The position numbers and the translations under genes were made by a program. A stretch of 48,860 bases of DNA from Candidatus Zixiibacteriota bacterium (GTDB lineage: Bacteria > RBG-13-66-14 > B26-G2 > WVWN01), in the NCBI GenBank assembly GCA_011773985.1, contig WVWN01000065.1, positions 54,954-103,813 on the forward strand, given 5' to 3'. Shown piece by piece: positions 34,139 to 43,057 of this stretch (its first letter is position 1; each line of letters begins with the position of its first letter). Under the pieces are notes generated by a model. The model did not search any database, was not told the origin of the DNA, and saw nothing but the letters and a program-made list of their open reading frames with translations.

Positions 34139-35707
34139 TCAATCAGACTTGGCATCCTCGCCGCCTTCACTTCCGCTTGCTCCTTCGGGCGCCGTGGCCG
34201 GCGTATCGGCCTGCGAATTAACTTCGGCGATTTTCCGCCCGGCGTCCGCCGGCTCTTCACGCGCGGGGGAGGCCTCGGTGGGCTCGGCCCCAGCCTCCCC
34301 GGCCTCTCCCGGCGGTTCCTCCCCTTCTTCCGCAGCCCCCTCTGCGGCCGCAGCTTCCCCGCCCCCGACCGCCTCCTCCTCTCCTTCCGCGGCAGCTTCG
34401 ACCTCGATGTAATCCTCGGGTTTGGGGGGCTCGAGGCCTAGCTCCGTCAGTTCCGCCAGCTGGGCCGTCACCTTCCGCTTAAGCACGGCCGCGGTCTTGA
34501 GGCCGATGCCGGGCACGACGGCCAGCTCCTCGGGAGTCGCGGCTAATATCTCGTCGGCGCTGCCGAAGCCGCTTTCATATAATGCGAGCGCGGTCTTCTC
34601 GCCTACGCCGGGGAGGCTGATAAGGAAATCGTACGAGGCGGCCGCCTCGGCCTCTTCCCGCGCCGCCAATTCCTCGCGCTCTCGCTCGCTTATTATGTCG
34701 AGGTGCCAGCCGATGAGCTTCGCGGCCAAGCGGACGTTCTGGCCGCCCCGCCCTATAGCGAGCGACAATTGATTCTCCGGGACGACGACGACGACGTGAT
34801 GGGCGTCCTCGTCAACCTCTATCGCCGTTATTTGCGCAGGCGCGAGGGCGTTCCGCGTAAACTCTTCCACGGACGGCGCAAACCTCACGATGTCGACCTT
34901 CTCGCCCGAGAGTTCGCGCACGACCGCCTGGACTCGATACCCGCGCATCCCGACGCAAGTGCCGACCGGGTCTACGTTCTTGTCGCGGCTTGAGACCGCT
35001 ATCTTCGACCTCGAGCCCGGTTCGCGCGCGACGGCGTGTATTCTGACCAGAGCCTCGTATATTTCCGGCACCTCGAGCTCGAACAGCTTAGTTAAGAACT
35101 CGGGGCGCGCGCGAGAGACGATTATCTGCGCGCCTTTGGTGGTCTCGCGGACCTCGGTCAGATAAGCGCGGACGCGGTCGCCGATGCGATACTCCTCGCC
35201 CGGGAGGCGCTCGCGGTAGGGCATAACCGCCTCGGTCCTACCGAGGTCGATGACGACCGTCCCCTTGGACTCGCGTTTGACCACGCCGCTCACGACCTCG
35301 CCTATGCGCTTCTGGTACTCCTCGAGGATGACGCCGCGTTCTGCTTCGCGTAGACGCTGGATTACCACCTGCTTCGCGATCTGCGCAGCGTTGCGGCCGA
35401 ATACGGAGGGCGAAATTTCTACGTCGATCTCATCGCCCACCTCGGCCTCGGGGTCCACCGCGCGCGCTTCCGCCAGGCTTATCTCCAAACCGGCTTTGGC
35501 CACTTCCTCCACTACCGTGCGACGGGAAACGATAATAAGGTTGCCGTCTTCGTCCAGCAGGCGGATGTCCATCTCGGGAATATTGAGATGGCTCCGGCGC
35601 GAGGCCGAGTTCAACGCCGCCTCGAGCGCCTCGACGACGACTTCGCGGTCGATATCCTTGGCCCGCGCGAGCTGTTCCACCATTTCGTTGAGTTGTATTT
35701 CTTCCAT
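34139..35707 (-). CDS. nusA: Transcription termination/antitermination factor NusA
   Basis: The 522-residue protein binds RNA polymerase and nascent RNA, affecting pausing, termination and antitermination. The N-terminal domain (about 1-125) binds polymerase. The S1 domain (about 130-200) starts ISGVV-like as GEVVSGVVKRESKG. KH1 and KH2 (about 205-340) contain DPVGTCVGMRGYRVQAV and SLAIGRGGQNVRLAAKL. Helix-hairpin-helix units follow at about 360-415 (LPGVGEKTALALY, VPGIGLKTAAVL). The last 90 or so residues are an acidic Glu/Ala/Pro-rich tail of low complexity. ATG at 35707, 15 bases after rimP. Confidence 0.96.
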   Translation of the reverse strand: MEEIQLNEMVEQLARAKDIDREVVVEALEAALNSASRRSHLNIPEMDIRLLDEDGNLIIVSRRTVVEEVAKAGLEISLAEARAVDPEAEVGDEIDVEISPSVFGRNAAQIAKQVVIQRLREAERGVILEEYQKRIGEVVSGVVKRESKGTVVIDLGRTEAVMPYRERLPGEEYRIGDRVRAYLTEVRETTKGAQIIVSRARPEFLTKLFELEVPEIYEALVRIHAVAREPGSRSKIAVSSRDKNVDPVGTCVGMRGYRVQAVVRELSGEKVDIVRFAPSVEEFTRNALAPAQITAIEVDEDAHHVVVVVPENQLSLAIGRGGQNVRLAAKLIGWHLDIISEREREELAAREEAEAAASYDFLISLPGVGEKTALALYESGFGSADEILAATPEELAVVPGIGLKTAAVLKRKVTAQLAELTELGLEPPKPEDYIEVEAAAEGEEEAVGGGEAAAAEGAAEEGEEPPGEAGEAGAEPTEASPAREEPADAGRKIAEVNSQADTPATAPEGASGSEGGEDAKSD

Positions 35708-35722
35708 AATTCTTTCGCCGCC

Positions 35723-36253
35723 CTAACGGCGTCGCCCGGTGCCCTGAGCAACGCGGGCCTTTTTCTTCGATGGGGCGCCTTTTTCGAAACCGGGGAGCTC
35801 CGGCTCGAGCTTCGCCTCGGCCAAGGAATCGAATGCGAACGTCCGCCGGCCGTTTTCCGTATCGAGCTCGAGCGCGCCTTCCCCTACGGCTACGATGCGG
35901 CCCACGACGACCTCGGGCCTGAGGCCGCCCTTGACTTTAAGCCGGGCGAGCATGCCACGGAACCGCTCGAAATCGCCAGGACCGCGCAACTGCCGGTCCA
36001 ATCCCGGCGACGAGACCTCGAGGTCGAAAGCCCCGGCCAACGCGTTCTCGAGCTCCAAGCGCGCGCGCAAACGCATGTTGACGTCGGCACAATCGTCCAC
36101 GCCGACGAAACCCTCGGGTCGGTCGAGGGTAACTTTTACCACCCAACCTTTGGGCCCCCGCCCAAGCGAAACGTCCCATACGTCGATGCCGCGCGCCCCG
36201 GCCACCGCGGCCGCGATGTTAGCGACCTTCTCCCGTAAGTCCTCGAGCAACAT
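35723..36253 (-). CDS. rimP: Ribosome maturation factor RimP
   Basis: The 176-residue 30S assembly factor shows GIDVWDVSLGRGPKGWVVKV near 22, GVDDCADVNMRLRARLE near 50 and the family signature LEVSSPGLDRQLRGPGDFERF near 78. The C-terminal Sm-like domain runs to about 150 and is followed by a basic Lys/Arg tail. Order rimP-nusA-infB-rbfA is the standard bacterial arrangement. Five bases separate it from ispG. Confidence 0.93.
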   Translation of the reverse strand: MLLEDLREKVANIAAAVAGARGIDVWDVSLGRGPKGWVVKVTLDRPEGFVGVDDCADVNMRLRARLELENALAGAFDLEVSSPGLDRQLRGPGDFERFRGMLARLKVKGGLRPEVVVGRIVAVGEGALELDTENGRRTFAFDSLAEAKLEPELPGFEKGAPSKKKARVAQGTGRRR

Positions 36254-36258
36254 TAGAT

Positions 36259-37317
36259 TTAATCCGCCAATTTATCCAGTTCCTCAAGCAACGCGGCCAC
36301 GAGGTCCGCTTCGGCGGCCGCGCGTACCACCCGGCCTTTGCGGTAGACCACGCCCCGCCCCTTTCCGCCCGCGATCCCTACGTCGGCTTCGCTCGCCTCG
36401 CCCGGGCCGTTCACGGCACAGCCCATGACGGCCACTTTGACATCGCGAAAGTCGCCGTTCAAACTCTCGGCCACGCGGCGCGCGAGCGCCCCCACGTCCA
36501 CCTGCGCCCGGCCGCACCCGGGGCAAGAGATAACCGTCGGCCCGCGGCGCCGAAGGCCCAACGCGCGAAGAACCTCGTAGGCCACGGCGACCTCCCGCTC
36601 CGGCGCGTCCGTGAGGGACACCCTTATCGTGTTTCCCAAGCCGGCCGCGAGAATAAGGCTCAACCCCGCTACCGCGCGCACCACCCCAGCGTCGCCGAAA
36701 CCGGCCTCGGTTACGCCGACGTGAAGCGGATACGAGAGTTCCTCGGCGATAAGGCGGTTGGCTCCGAGCGTCACGGCCGGCGACGTGGCCTTCGCCGAGA
36801 CGATGATATCCTCCAATCCCGATTCCTCGAGCCTTTTTACGGCGTCGAGAGCGCTCGCCGCCATAGCTTGGGCCGTGCGGCCCCCGTGCCGTTCGATGAC
36901 GGCGTCGTCGAGCGAACCGGCGTTTACACCCACGCGCGCCGGCACACCGCGCGCGGCCATCTCCCGGCCTACGGCGGCCCAGTGCTCCTCCCGCTTGATG
37001 TTACCGGGGTTCAGGCGGATGCTGCCGGCGCCCGCGTCGAGGCAGGCCAAGGCGAGGCGGTAATCGAAATGTATGTCTGCCATAAGCGGTAAAGGCGAGC
37101 GGCGCACCAACTCGCCGAAGGCCGCGACCGCGCCGACATCCGGAACCGCGGCTCGCGCCAGCTCGCAACCCGCCGCGGCGAGCCGCTCGAGTTGGGCCAA
37201 CGTCGTGCCGACGTCCCGCGTATCGGTTTTGGTCATGGATTCGACACGCACCGGCTCGTCGGCGCCCAAGGCGACGGACCCGACTTTCAACACCTTAGTT
37301 TCGCCGCGCGTAAACAT
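36259..37317 (-). CDS. ispG: (E)-4-hydroxy-3-methylbut-2-enyl-diphosphate synthase IspG
   Basis: The 352-residue iron-sulfur enzyme of the MEP pathway converts 2-C-methyl-erythritol cyclodiphosphate to HMBPP. The N-terminal TIM barrel shows VESMTKTDTRDV near 27 and SIRLNPGNI near 100. The [4Fe-4S] ligands lie in SCPGCGRAQVD (near 265) and MGCAVNGPGEASEADVG (near 298), followed by the conserved GIAGGKGRGVVY. It has the short bacterial form without the plant-type inserted domain. Adjacent rseP, and dxr two genes further, show that the MEP route is used here. Confidence 0.96.
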   Translation of the reverse strand: MFTRGETKVLKVGSVALGADEPVRVESMTKTDTRDVGTTLAQLERLAAAGCELARAAVPDVGAVAAFGELVRRSPLPLMADIHFDYRLALACLDAGAGSIRLNPGNIKREEHWAAVGREMAARGVPARVGVNAGSLDDAVIERHGGRTAQAMAASALDAVKRLEESGLEDIIVSAKATSPAVTLGANRLIAEELSYPLHVGVTEAGFGDAGVVRAVAGLSLILAAGLGNTIRVSLTDAPEREVAVAYEVLRALGLRRRGPTVISCPGCGRAQVDVGALARRVAESLNGDFRDVKVAVMGCAVNGPGEASEADVGIAGGKGRGVVYRKGRVVRAAAEADLVAALLEELDKLAD

Positions 37318-37323
37318 CTACCC

Positions 37324-38652
37324 TTAGCCCGGCCTCGTAAAAACCCGCGTAAAGTCGGCGACCAAGGCCAGCGCCACTATGGCTGCGACGAGCGCCAGGC
37401 CGACGACGGTGATAAGCTCTCGCGCGCGTGCGGACAGGTTCTTGCCCCGCACCGTCTCGTACGTGCCGATCAAAATGTGGCCGCCGTCTAAAACCGGCAC
37501 CGGCAAAAGATTAACCATCGCCAACATAATCGATAACGAGCCTATGAACGCAATGTAGGGCAAGATGCCCGCGCGCGCTCTCTCGCCCGCGAAGAGCGCG
37601 ATCGATATAGGGCCGCCGAGCGCTTTCGTAACCTTGACCCGGCCCTTAAAAACCCACACCATGCCGCGTGCGATCCCGGTCGCCGTTTCCCAAGTCAGCC
37701 GCCACCCCGCGGGCACGGCGCCGAGCCAGCTCGCGGACGTCTTCACCTTCGTCAACCCGGGGATCACGCCCAGGTCCTCGAAAAACGCCTCGAGGTCTCC
37801 TTCCCCGTAGTCGACGGTGACGACCTTCACGCCCCTCGCCGACGCGAAGGTAAGCTCGTGAGGGCCGGGCCGCAAACCTTCCAGCCGGGCCGTAAATTCT
37901 TCGGGAGAGGCCACGGGGCGGCCATCGAACGCCGCGAGGCGGTCCCCTTTCTCGACGCCCGCCCGGCTCGCGAGGCTGTTTTCGGAAACGTACAAAACGT
38001 CGTTCGTCTGGTAAGCGGCCACGCCCAGTATGCCGCGCCCCGTCTCGGGCTCGAGCGCGGGCTCGGCCTCGAGCGTTAAGAGCTTGCCGCCGCGCCTTAC
38101 GTCGAAGCTAAGGCGCGTGCCTGCGCTCGGGAATACGATCCTCTGGATGTCAACCCAGTAAGGCGTCGGCTTGCCGTTTACGGCTACGATTACGTCACCC
38201 TCCTTGAAACCGGAAAGGCGGGCCGGCGTCGGGACTTCCCGCCCGTCGAGCTCGACGGTCTCGAGGACTTCGCCCACGCGGTTGGACGCGGTATAGGTCT
38301 CGTACCCGACCTTCGCGATTACGGCGAAGACGATTATCGCCAAAACGACGTTCATCGCGGGCCCGGCGACGGCGACGGACATCCGCACCCAGGGCGGCTT
38401 GGCTAAAAATTCGTCCGGCCTCCCCTCGCTCTCGCGCTCGTCGCCGCCGGCCATCTTGACGTAACCGCCCAAGGGCAACATCGATAAAGCGTACTCCGTC
38501 CCCCGCCACGTAAAGGCCGCGAGGACCTTGCCGAAGCCGAACGAGAAGCGGAGGACGCGAATGCCCGTAAGTTTCGCTACAACGAAATGACCCGCTTCGT
38601 GCGCGAAGACTAATACTCCCAAGACGAAAATAAATGCTAGTATCGTAACCAC
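37324..38652 (-). CDS. rseP: Site-2 protease RseP (M50 zinc metalloprotease)
   Basis: The 442-residue membrane protease cleaves transmembrane anti-sigma factors and leftover signal peptides. The first helix carries HEAGH (residues 18-22), the zinc motif. FSFGFGKVL and LPLGGYVKMAG follow, and the third zinc ligand sits in PVPVLDGGHI near 387. Two PDZ-like domains cover about 115-285, the second with SRAGVEKGDRLAAFDG. Four transmembrane segments are visible. Its usual neighbour dxr is two genes upstream, separated by a TPR protein and a HicB-like protein. Six bases precede ispG. Confidence 0.95.
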   Translation of the reverse strand: MVTILAFIFVLGVLVFAHEAGHFVVAKLTGIRVLRFSFGFGKVLAAFTWRGTEYALSMLPLGGYVKMAGGDERESEGRPDEFLAKPPWVRMSVAVAGPAMNVVLAIIVFAVIAKVGYETYTASNRVGEVLETVELDGREVPTPARLSGFKEGDVIVAVNGKPTPYWVDIQRIVFPSAGTRLSFDVRRGGKLLTLEAEPALEPETGRGILGVAAYQTNDVLYVSENSLASRAGVEKGDRLAAFDGRPVASPEEFTARLEGLRPGPHELTFASARGVKVVTVDYGEGDLEAFFEDLGVIPGLTKVKTSASWLGAVPAGWRLTWETATGIARGMVWVFKGRVKVTKALGGPISIALFAGERARAGILPYIAFIGSLSIMLAMVNLLPVPVLDGGHILIGTYETVRGKNLSARARELITVVGLALVAAIVALALVADFTRVFTRPG

Positions 38653-38663
38653 GCGGCCGCCAC

Positions 38664-38945
38664 CTAGTGGACGTAATCGCTTTCCGGTTCAAGATAAAAG
38701 AGCGTCGAGGCCTCCGCCACGTCGTCCCACTCGGACTGCGATAAGGAAAGGGCGAAACCCTCGCCCGCGCCGGCGAACTCCTCCGCACTCGCCCGGTAAT
38801 CGGCGAGCGCGGCCTTTATCTCTTCGCCCAGGCCGTCCAGGTTTTCGCTAAAGCAAACGATGCCCGCCGGGAATATATGGGCCACGTAGCCGCCCGCCTG
38901 AGGGCGTATCAAGGCCACCAGCCGCTTACCCTTCGCCGCAGCCAT
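38664..38945 (-). CDS. Small HicB-like-fold protein of unknown function
   Basis: The 93-residue protein reads KRLVALIRPQAGGYVAHIFP, then GIVCFSENLDGLGEEIKAALADY. The strand-strand-helix pattern with GGYVA and a following Glu-rich helix resembles the HicB antitoxin fold (partial RNase-H-like). No hicA toxin gene lies nearby, and no DNA-binding domain follows. The acidic C-terminus ends LEPESDYVH. It sits inside the housekeeping run between the TPR protein and rseP with 2- and 11-base gaps, so it is surely co-expressed. The fold is my reading of the pattern, not an established assignment; it may be a lineage-specific regulator. Confidence 0.65.
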   Translation of the reverse strand: MAAAKGKRLVALIRPQAGGYVAHIFPAGIVCFSENLDGLGEEIKAALADYRASAEEFAGAGEGFALSLSQSEWDDVAEASTLFYLEPESDYVH

Positions 38946-38947
38946 AT

Positions 38948-39571
38948 TTATTCTCCGTATACCTCCTTGCGTAATTTGCGCACGTACTTCTCGAGGTCGT
39001 CGCTCGTGCCGAAGTCGCCGATCTTGCCCGCGGAGGCGTAGGGCCCGGTACTGTAATCCAAAATCTTCTCGTACACCTTGAGCGCGTCCTCCTTGCGTCC
39101 CACGTGCTCCAACGAACGCCCGAGGTACCAGAGGCCGTTAAAATCGTACGGCGATACCTCCAGATACTCCTCGAAAGCCGCTATGGCCTCGTCGTATTGC
39201 TTGAGGCCGAGGTAGGCCCGGGCCATCTGGTAGCGGGCCGTTTTGAGGCTGTCGTCGATAGAGAGCGCCTTACGGTACGCGTCGATCGCCGGCCCGAGCT
39301 TGTCCACGGCCAGGTAAACCTCGCCGAGGCGGAAGCGCAGGTTGGCGTCGTTGGGCGCGAGCGCTATCGCCATCAAGTAGGCATCGACGGCGTCGCGCCA
39401 ATTTCCCGCCTCCTCGTATGCCAAAGCCAGCTCGAAGTAAAGGTCCGGGTCGTTCGGGTCGGCCTCGATGTCGGCTTTTATATCGTCGATGACGCCGGCG
39501 TACGCGGCGCCGGCCGACAACGCCCAGACGCCCCCCAAAAGCACGACCCGAGATACCATTCGAAACAACAT
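38948..39571 (-). CDS. Exported TPR-repeat protein
   Basis: The 207-residue protein has a signal peptide (about 1-25, ending GAAYA-G) and then four tetratricopeptide repeats at about 43-180, with units such as LYFELALAYEEAGNWRDAV and LRFRLGEVYLAVDKLGPAI. TPR arrays mediate protein-protein contacts; a periplasmic scaffold role is inferred. The frame is open 24 codons further upstream with an unlikely Gly/Arg-rich sequence, so the ATG at 39571, which gives the signal peptide and follows AGGGGG, is preferred. It lies two bases after the dxr stop. Confidence 0.85.
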   Translation of the reverse strand: MLFRMVSRVVLLGGVWALSAGAAYAGVIDDIKADIEADPNDPDLYFELALAYEEAGNWRDAVDAYLMAIALAPNDANLRFRLGEVYLAVDKLGPAIDAYRKALSIDDSLKTARYQMARAYLGLKQYDEAIAAFEEYLEVSPYDFNGLWYLGRSLEHVGRKEDALKVYEKILDYSTGPYASAGKIGDFGTSDDLEKYVRKLRKEVYGE

Positions 39572-39573
39572 CG

Positions 39574-40761
39574 TTAGCGGCCCCCTAACCGCGTGCGGCT
39601 CGCCACCTCCGCGGCGGCCTCGGCCGCGCGCCGCCGGGCCCAACGGTCCGCGCGGACAACGTCGTCGTAGCCGCCTATCTCCCCGTCCGGGGCGTCGGCG
39701 AGCGTGGCCTCGATCACCCCCGCCAAAGCGCCGAACGGGATTTCGCTCGCCAGGAACTTCTCGACCGCGACCTCGTCCGCGGCGTTCATCACCGCGGGCT
39801 TAAGGCCCCCAGCGCGGCCCGCGGCGAGGGCCAGGCCGAAGCAGGGGAATTGGTCGGCGTCCGGCCGGGCGAAATCGAGCCGGCCTATCGAGGCGAGCTC
39901 GAGCCTCGCCGCGGGAAAACGCAACTCGCGGCGCTCCGGGTACGTCAACGCGTATTGTATCGGCAGGCGCATGTCCGCCGTTGCGAGCTGTGCTAGAAAC
40001 GAACCGTCGGCCAACTCGACGAGCGAATGAACAACCGACTGCGGGTGGATCAAGACATCGATGCGGTCCCAGGGCATGTCGAACAGCCAATAAGCCTCTA
40101 TGACTTCCAAACCCTTGTTCATAAGCGTCGCCGAGTCGACGGAGATCTTGGCGCCCATGTCCCAGACGGGGTGCGCCATGGCCTGTTCCGGCGTCGCGTT
40201 CGCAACCTCCTCGCGGCGCTTCCCCAAAAACGGCCCCCCCGACGCGGTCAAGATAAGACGCCTGACCCCCCCGGGCTGGCAAACGTCGAGGCATTGGCCC
40301 AAGGCGGCGTGCTCGCTGTCCACAGGGAAAATACGCGCCGCCGCGGCCCGCTGCGCGTTCCGCACTAACTTCCCTCCCGTTACCAGCGATTCCTTATTGG
40401 CAAGCGCCACGTCTTTGCCCGCCCCCAGCGCCGCAAGCGTGGGCGCCAGGCCCGCGAACCCCGCTAAGGCTACGAAGACGAGGTCCACCCGGGGTAAGGT
40501 CGCCATCGCCTCGGCAGCATCTTCGCCCGCGCAAACGTCGACGCCCTCAGCGGCGAGCGGCTTGAGCACAAAGCTTTGCCGGTCGTCGGCTATGCCTACC
40601 GCCGCGGGTCGAAACGCCCGCGCCTGCTCAAGGAGCAGTCGCGCGTTATGCCGCGCGGAAAGGCCGACCACTTCGACCTCTTCGCCGAGCGTCGCGACGA
40701 CGTTGAGCACCCGCCTACCGATCGAACCCGTCGACCCCAGTACGCTAACGCGCTTAGCCAT
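39574..40761 (-). CDS. dxr: 1-deoxy-D-xylulose 5-phosphate reductoisomerase
   Basis: The 395-residue NADPH enzyme makes 2-C-methyl-D-erythritol 4-phosphate, the committed MEP-pathway step. Motifs: VSVLGSTGSIGRRVLNVV at the N-terminus (NADPH loop), LANKESLVTGG near 122, FPVDSEHAALGQ near 146 with the metal ligands, TASGGPF near 173, and HPVWDMGAKISVDSATLMNKG near 197-217. DIRVDVLIHPQS-type DRIDVLIHPQSVVHSLV follows. Length matches the family (about 390-400). Confidence 0.96.
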   Translation of the reverse strand: MAKRVSVLGSTGSIGRRVLNVVATLGEEVEVVGLSARHNARLLLEQARAFRPAAVGIADDRQSFVLKPLAAEGVDVCAGEDAAEAMATLPRVDLVFVALAGFAGLAPTLAALGAGKDVALANKESLVTGGKLVRNAQRAAAARIFPVDSEHAALGQCLDVCQPGGVRRLILTASGGPFLGKRREEVANATPEQAMAHPVWDMGAKISVDSATLMNKGLEVIEAYWLFDMPWDRIDVLIHPQSVVHSLVELADGSFLAQLATADMRLPIQYALTYPERRELRFPAARLELASIGRLDFARPDADQFPCFGLALAAGRAGGLKPAVMNAADEVAVEKFLASEIPFGALAGVIEATLADAPDGEIGGYDDVVRADRWARRRAAEAAAEVASRTRLGGR

Positions 40762-40767
40762 AACTTT

Positions 40768-41583
40768 TTACCCCCCTCGCCCCAAGACGACCAGCACGCC
40801 GAAGAAGAGAGGAGCGCTGTAGAGGACGCTGTCGAAACGGTCTAGGACGCCGCCGTGGCCGGGCAGGATGCTGCCGCTGTCCTTAACGTCGGCGTCGCGT
40901 TTGAGCGCGGATTCCGCCAAGTCGCCGAAGAGGTCGCCCCCCGCGAGGACCGCGCCGAGCGCGAGCGCGCCCAACCACCCTAACGCGGCCTGGGGGAAAA
41001 AGAGCTTCGCCATAAATACCGGCGTGAGCAGGCCGACGATGACGCCGCCCACGCCGCCCGCCACCGTCTTGCCCGGGCTGATGTCCGGCGCGAGGGGCCG
41101 CCGGCCCCAAACCCTGCCCACGAAATAGGCAACGACGTCGATTAACCACACCGTAATAAAGAATATCAACAAAAACGCTACGCCGGCCTCAAGCTTCCGG
41201 ACCAGCATCAAAAACCCTAAAAACGCGGGCACGTAGGCGAAAGCGAGCAACGTCGCGCCCGCGTCGGCGAGCGCGCCGGCGGTCGTCCGCCGAAATACGG
41301 GGACTACGAGCGCCGCGGCCACGAGCCCCGCCGCGGCACCGAGCGAGACCGCCGGCTCGTAAGCTATCGCCGCCACGTAAACGACGCCCGCGGCAATTGT
41401 CGCCAAGCGGTGGGGCCTCCGGCCCGTGGCCCTCAGTAGACGGAACATCTCCAAAAGCGCTACCAGCGATATCGCCTCCAGGTAAATCAGAAAGTGGTAG
41501 GGCCGCCCCCAAATTATTATCGCGAGATGCACCGGTACCCAAATCGCCGCGGTCAGAATGCGGACGCCCAACATTACGTCCAT
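40768..41583 (-). CDS. cdsA: Phosphatidate cytidylyltransferase CdsA
   Basis: The 271-residue integral membrane enzyme makes CDP-diacylglycerol from phosphatidate and CTP. It has eight or so hydrophobic segments. The C-terminal signature DVKDSGSILPGHGGVLDRFDS near 228-247 fits the CTP-transferase motif (S-x-x-KR-x4-KD-x-GxxxPGHGGxxDRxD), with SALKRDADVKD just before it. The start overlaps the uppS stop by 10 bases. A second in-frame ATG three codons in could also serve. Confidence 0.94.
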   Translation of the reverse strand: MDVMLGVRILTAAIWVPVHLAIIIWGRPYHFLIYLEAISLVALLEMFRLLRATGRRPHRLATIAAGVVYVAAIAYEPAVSLGAAAGLVAAALVVPVFRRTTAGALADAGATLLAFAYVPAFLGFLMLVRKLEAGVAFLLIFFITVWLIDVVAYFVGRVWGRRPLAPDISPGKTVAGGVGGVIVGLLTPVFMAKLFFPQAALGWLGALALGAVLAGGDLFGDLAESALKRDADVKDSGSILPGHGGVLDRFDSVLYSAPLFFGVLVVLGRGG

Positions 41584-42341
41584 CCGCCATCCCCGCCCGA
41601 AACCTTGCCGAAACGCCGCTCCCGCATCGAGTAGTCGAGCAACGCCGCGTACATGTGTTTAGCGCTAAAGTCGGGCCATAAGACGTTGGTGACGTAGATC
41701 TCGGCGTACGAGATCTCCCACAGGAGGAAGTTGGATACGCGAAGTTCGCCGCTCGTCCGTATCAAGAGGTCTGGGTCCGGATGGTCCGGCGCATAGAGGT
41801 ACCGGCTCACCGCCTCCTCGTCGGGTTCCCTGATGCCGGCGGCGATTACCTTCCTCAGCGCGTCAACCAATTCCGCCCGGCCCCCGTAGGAGAGCGCGTG
41901 CGTGAGGGTCATCTTGTCGTATTGCGCGGTTAGCGCGACGGTCTTATCCAACTCCGCGCGGACGTCCGCGGGCATTTGCTCCAGTCGGCCGATGGCCCGA
42001 AGGCGTATCTGCTTCTCGACGAGCTCGTCGCGTTCGCCTACGAGGTAATCTTTCAAAAGTTTAATCAAAGCCTGGACTTCGGCTTTAGGCCTTTTCCAAT
42101 TTTCGCTGGAAAAAGCGTAGAGCGTCAGGTATTTTATTTCTACCTCCCGGCAGGCAGTCACCGCCTCCCGCACCGCTCTTACCCCCGCCTCGTGGCCGCG
42201 TATCCGCGAGAAACCGCGCTTCTCCGCCCAGCGGCCGTTCCCGTCCATTATAACCGCGACGTGCGTCGGCAACCGGGCGCCCTCCAATCGCGCGCGAAGC
42301 TCCTCCTCGCTGAGCTCCTCCAACGGATTCGATATCTCCAT
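41574..42341 (-). CDS. uppS: Isoprenyl (undecaprenyl) diphosphate synthase
   Basis: The 255-residue cis-prenyltransferase builds the C55 carrier lipid used by the glycan genes in this window. Motifs: HVAVIMDGNGRWAEKRG near 27-43 with the catalytic Asp, GHEAGVRAVREAV near 49, YLTLYAFSSENWKRP near 70, and LLIRTSGELRVSNFLLWE near 197. SYAEIYVTNVLWPDF follows. Order uppS-cdsA-dxr-rseP is typical. A short Glu/Leu-rich extension precedes the core. Confidence 0.95.
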   Translation of the reverse strand: MEISNPLEELSEEELRARLEGARLPTHVAVIMDGNGRWAEKRGFSRIRGHEAGVRAVREAVTACREVEIKYLTLYAFSSENWKRPKAEVQALIKLLKDYLVGERDELVEKQIRLRAIGRLEQMPADVRAELDKTVALTAQYDKMTLTHALSYGGRAELVDALRKVIAAGIREPDEEAVSRYLYAPDHPDPDLLIRTSGELRVSNFLLWEISYAEIYVTNVLWPDFSAKHMYAALLDYSMRERRFGKVSGGDGGWT

Positions 42342-42490
42342 TTAACGCCGCCCTTTACCCCGGAAGGGCGATTCCCTACCCGGACTTCCTCCGTTCACTC
42401 TCTTACGTATAAAAGGGACGCACACCTTCCCAAACTGAATGGCGGGTCCCCGGTCAGAAGCTATTCAGTTGGAGAAGAGTCAGGCCATAA
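42342..42490 (-). promoter_or_regulatory. frr-uppS spacer with inverted repeat and candidate promoter
   Basis: The 149-base gap between frr and uppS holds an 8-bp inverted repeat (AACTGAAT at 42433-42440, ATTCAGTT at 42463-42470) with GC-rich sequence inside. Just downstream on the minus strand is TTGGGA-16-TATACG, which could drive uppS onward. No T-run follows the repeat, so a full stop of transcription from frr is not shown. Confidence 0.35.
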
Positions 42491-43051
42491 CTATATCTCC
42501 AGGATCTCTTCTTCCTTCGCTTCCAACAGGGTCTCAACCCGCTCGGCATAATGGTCCGTCAACTCCTGGACCTTCTCCATAAGGCGTGTGGCATCGTCTT
42601 CCGATATTTCGCCGTCTTTTTGCGCACCCTTAATGGCCTTGTTTGTATCGCTCCGCGCCCGCCGGATTGCGACCTTACCCTCCTCCGCGAGCTTCTTCAC
42701 CAGCTTCGCCAACTCCCGGCGCCGCTCCTCCGTCAGGGGCGGGATGTGAATCTTAATTATGTTACCGTCGTTGGTGGGCGTTAAGCCCAGGCCTGATTGA
42801 TAGATGGCGCGTTCGACATCCTTTATTATGGACTTATCCCATGGTTGGACGACTACGGTACGAGCGTCCGGGACGGAGACCGTGGCCACTTGCTTGAGAG
42901 GCATACGTTGGTTATAAGACTCTACGTGTATCCGGTCGAGCAAGGTGACCGACGCGCGGCCGGTCCGAATAGAAGCGAGTTCGCGCGCCGTGGCGGCCGT
43001 GGCGTTCTGCATCTTCTCTTTCACCCTTTCAAGAACTGTTTCCGCTTCCAC
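42491..43051 (-). CDS. frr: Ribosome recycling factor
   Basis: The 186-residue protein splits the post-termination ribosome with EF-G. It has the full family layout: ELASIRTGRASVTLLDRI near 24, YNQRMPLKQVATVSVPDART near 46, VVQPWDKSIIKDVERAI near 67, and LGLTPTNDGNIIKIHIPPLTEERR near 88 (described in part). The C-terminal helix includes KVQELTDHYAERV. The order rpsB-tsf-pyrH-frr is the classical one. Seven bases follow the pyrH stop. Confidence 0.96.
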   Translation of the reverse strand: MEAETVLERVKEKMQNATAATARELASIRTGRASVTLLDRIHVESYNQRMPLKQVATVSVPDARTVVVQPWDKSIIKDVERAIYQSGLGLTPTNDGNIIKIHIPPLTEERRRELAKLVKKLAEEGKVAIRRARSDTNKAIKGAQKDGEISEDDATRLMEKVQELTDHYAERVETLLEAKEEEILEI

Positions 43052-43057
43052 GCCGCC

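Noticed and set aside
42433-42470. Inverted repeat before uppS as terminator of frr
   Set aside because: No T-run on the minus strand and an 8-bp AT-rich stem; left as an unassigned element.
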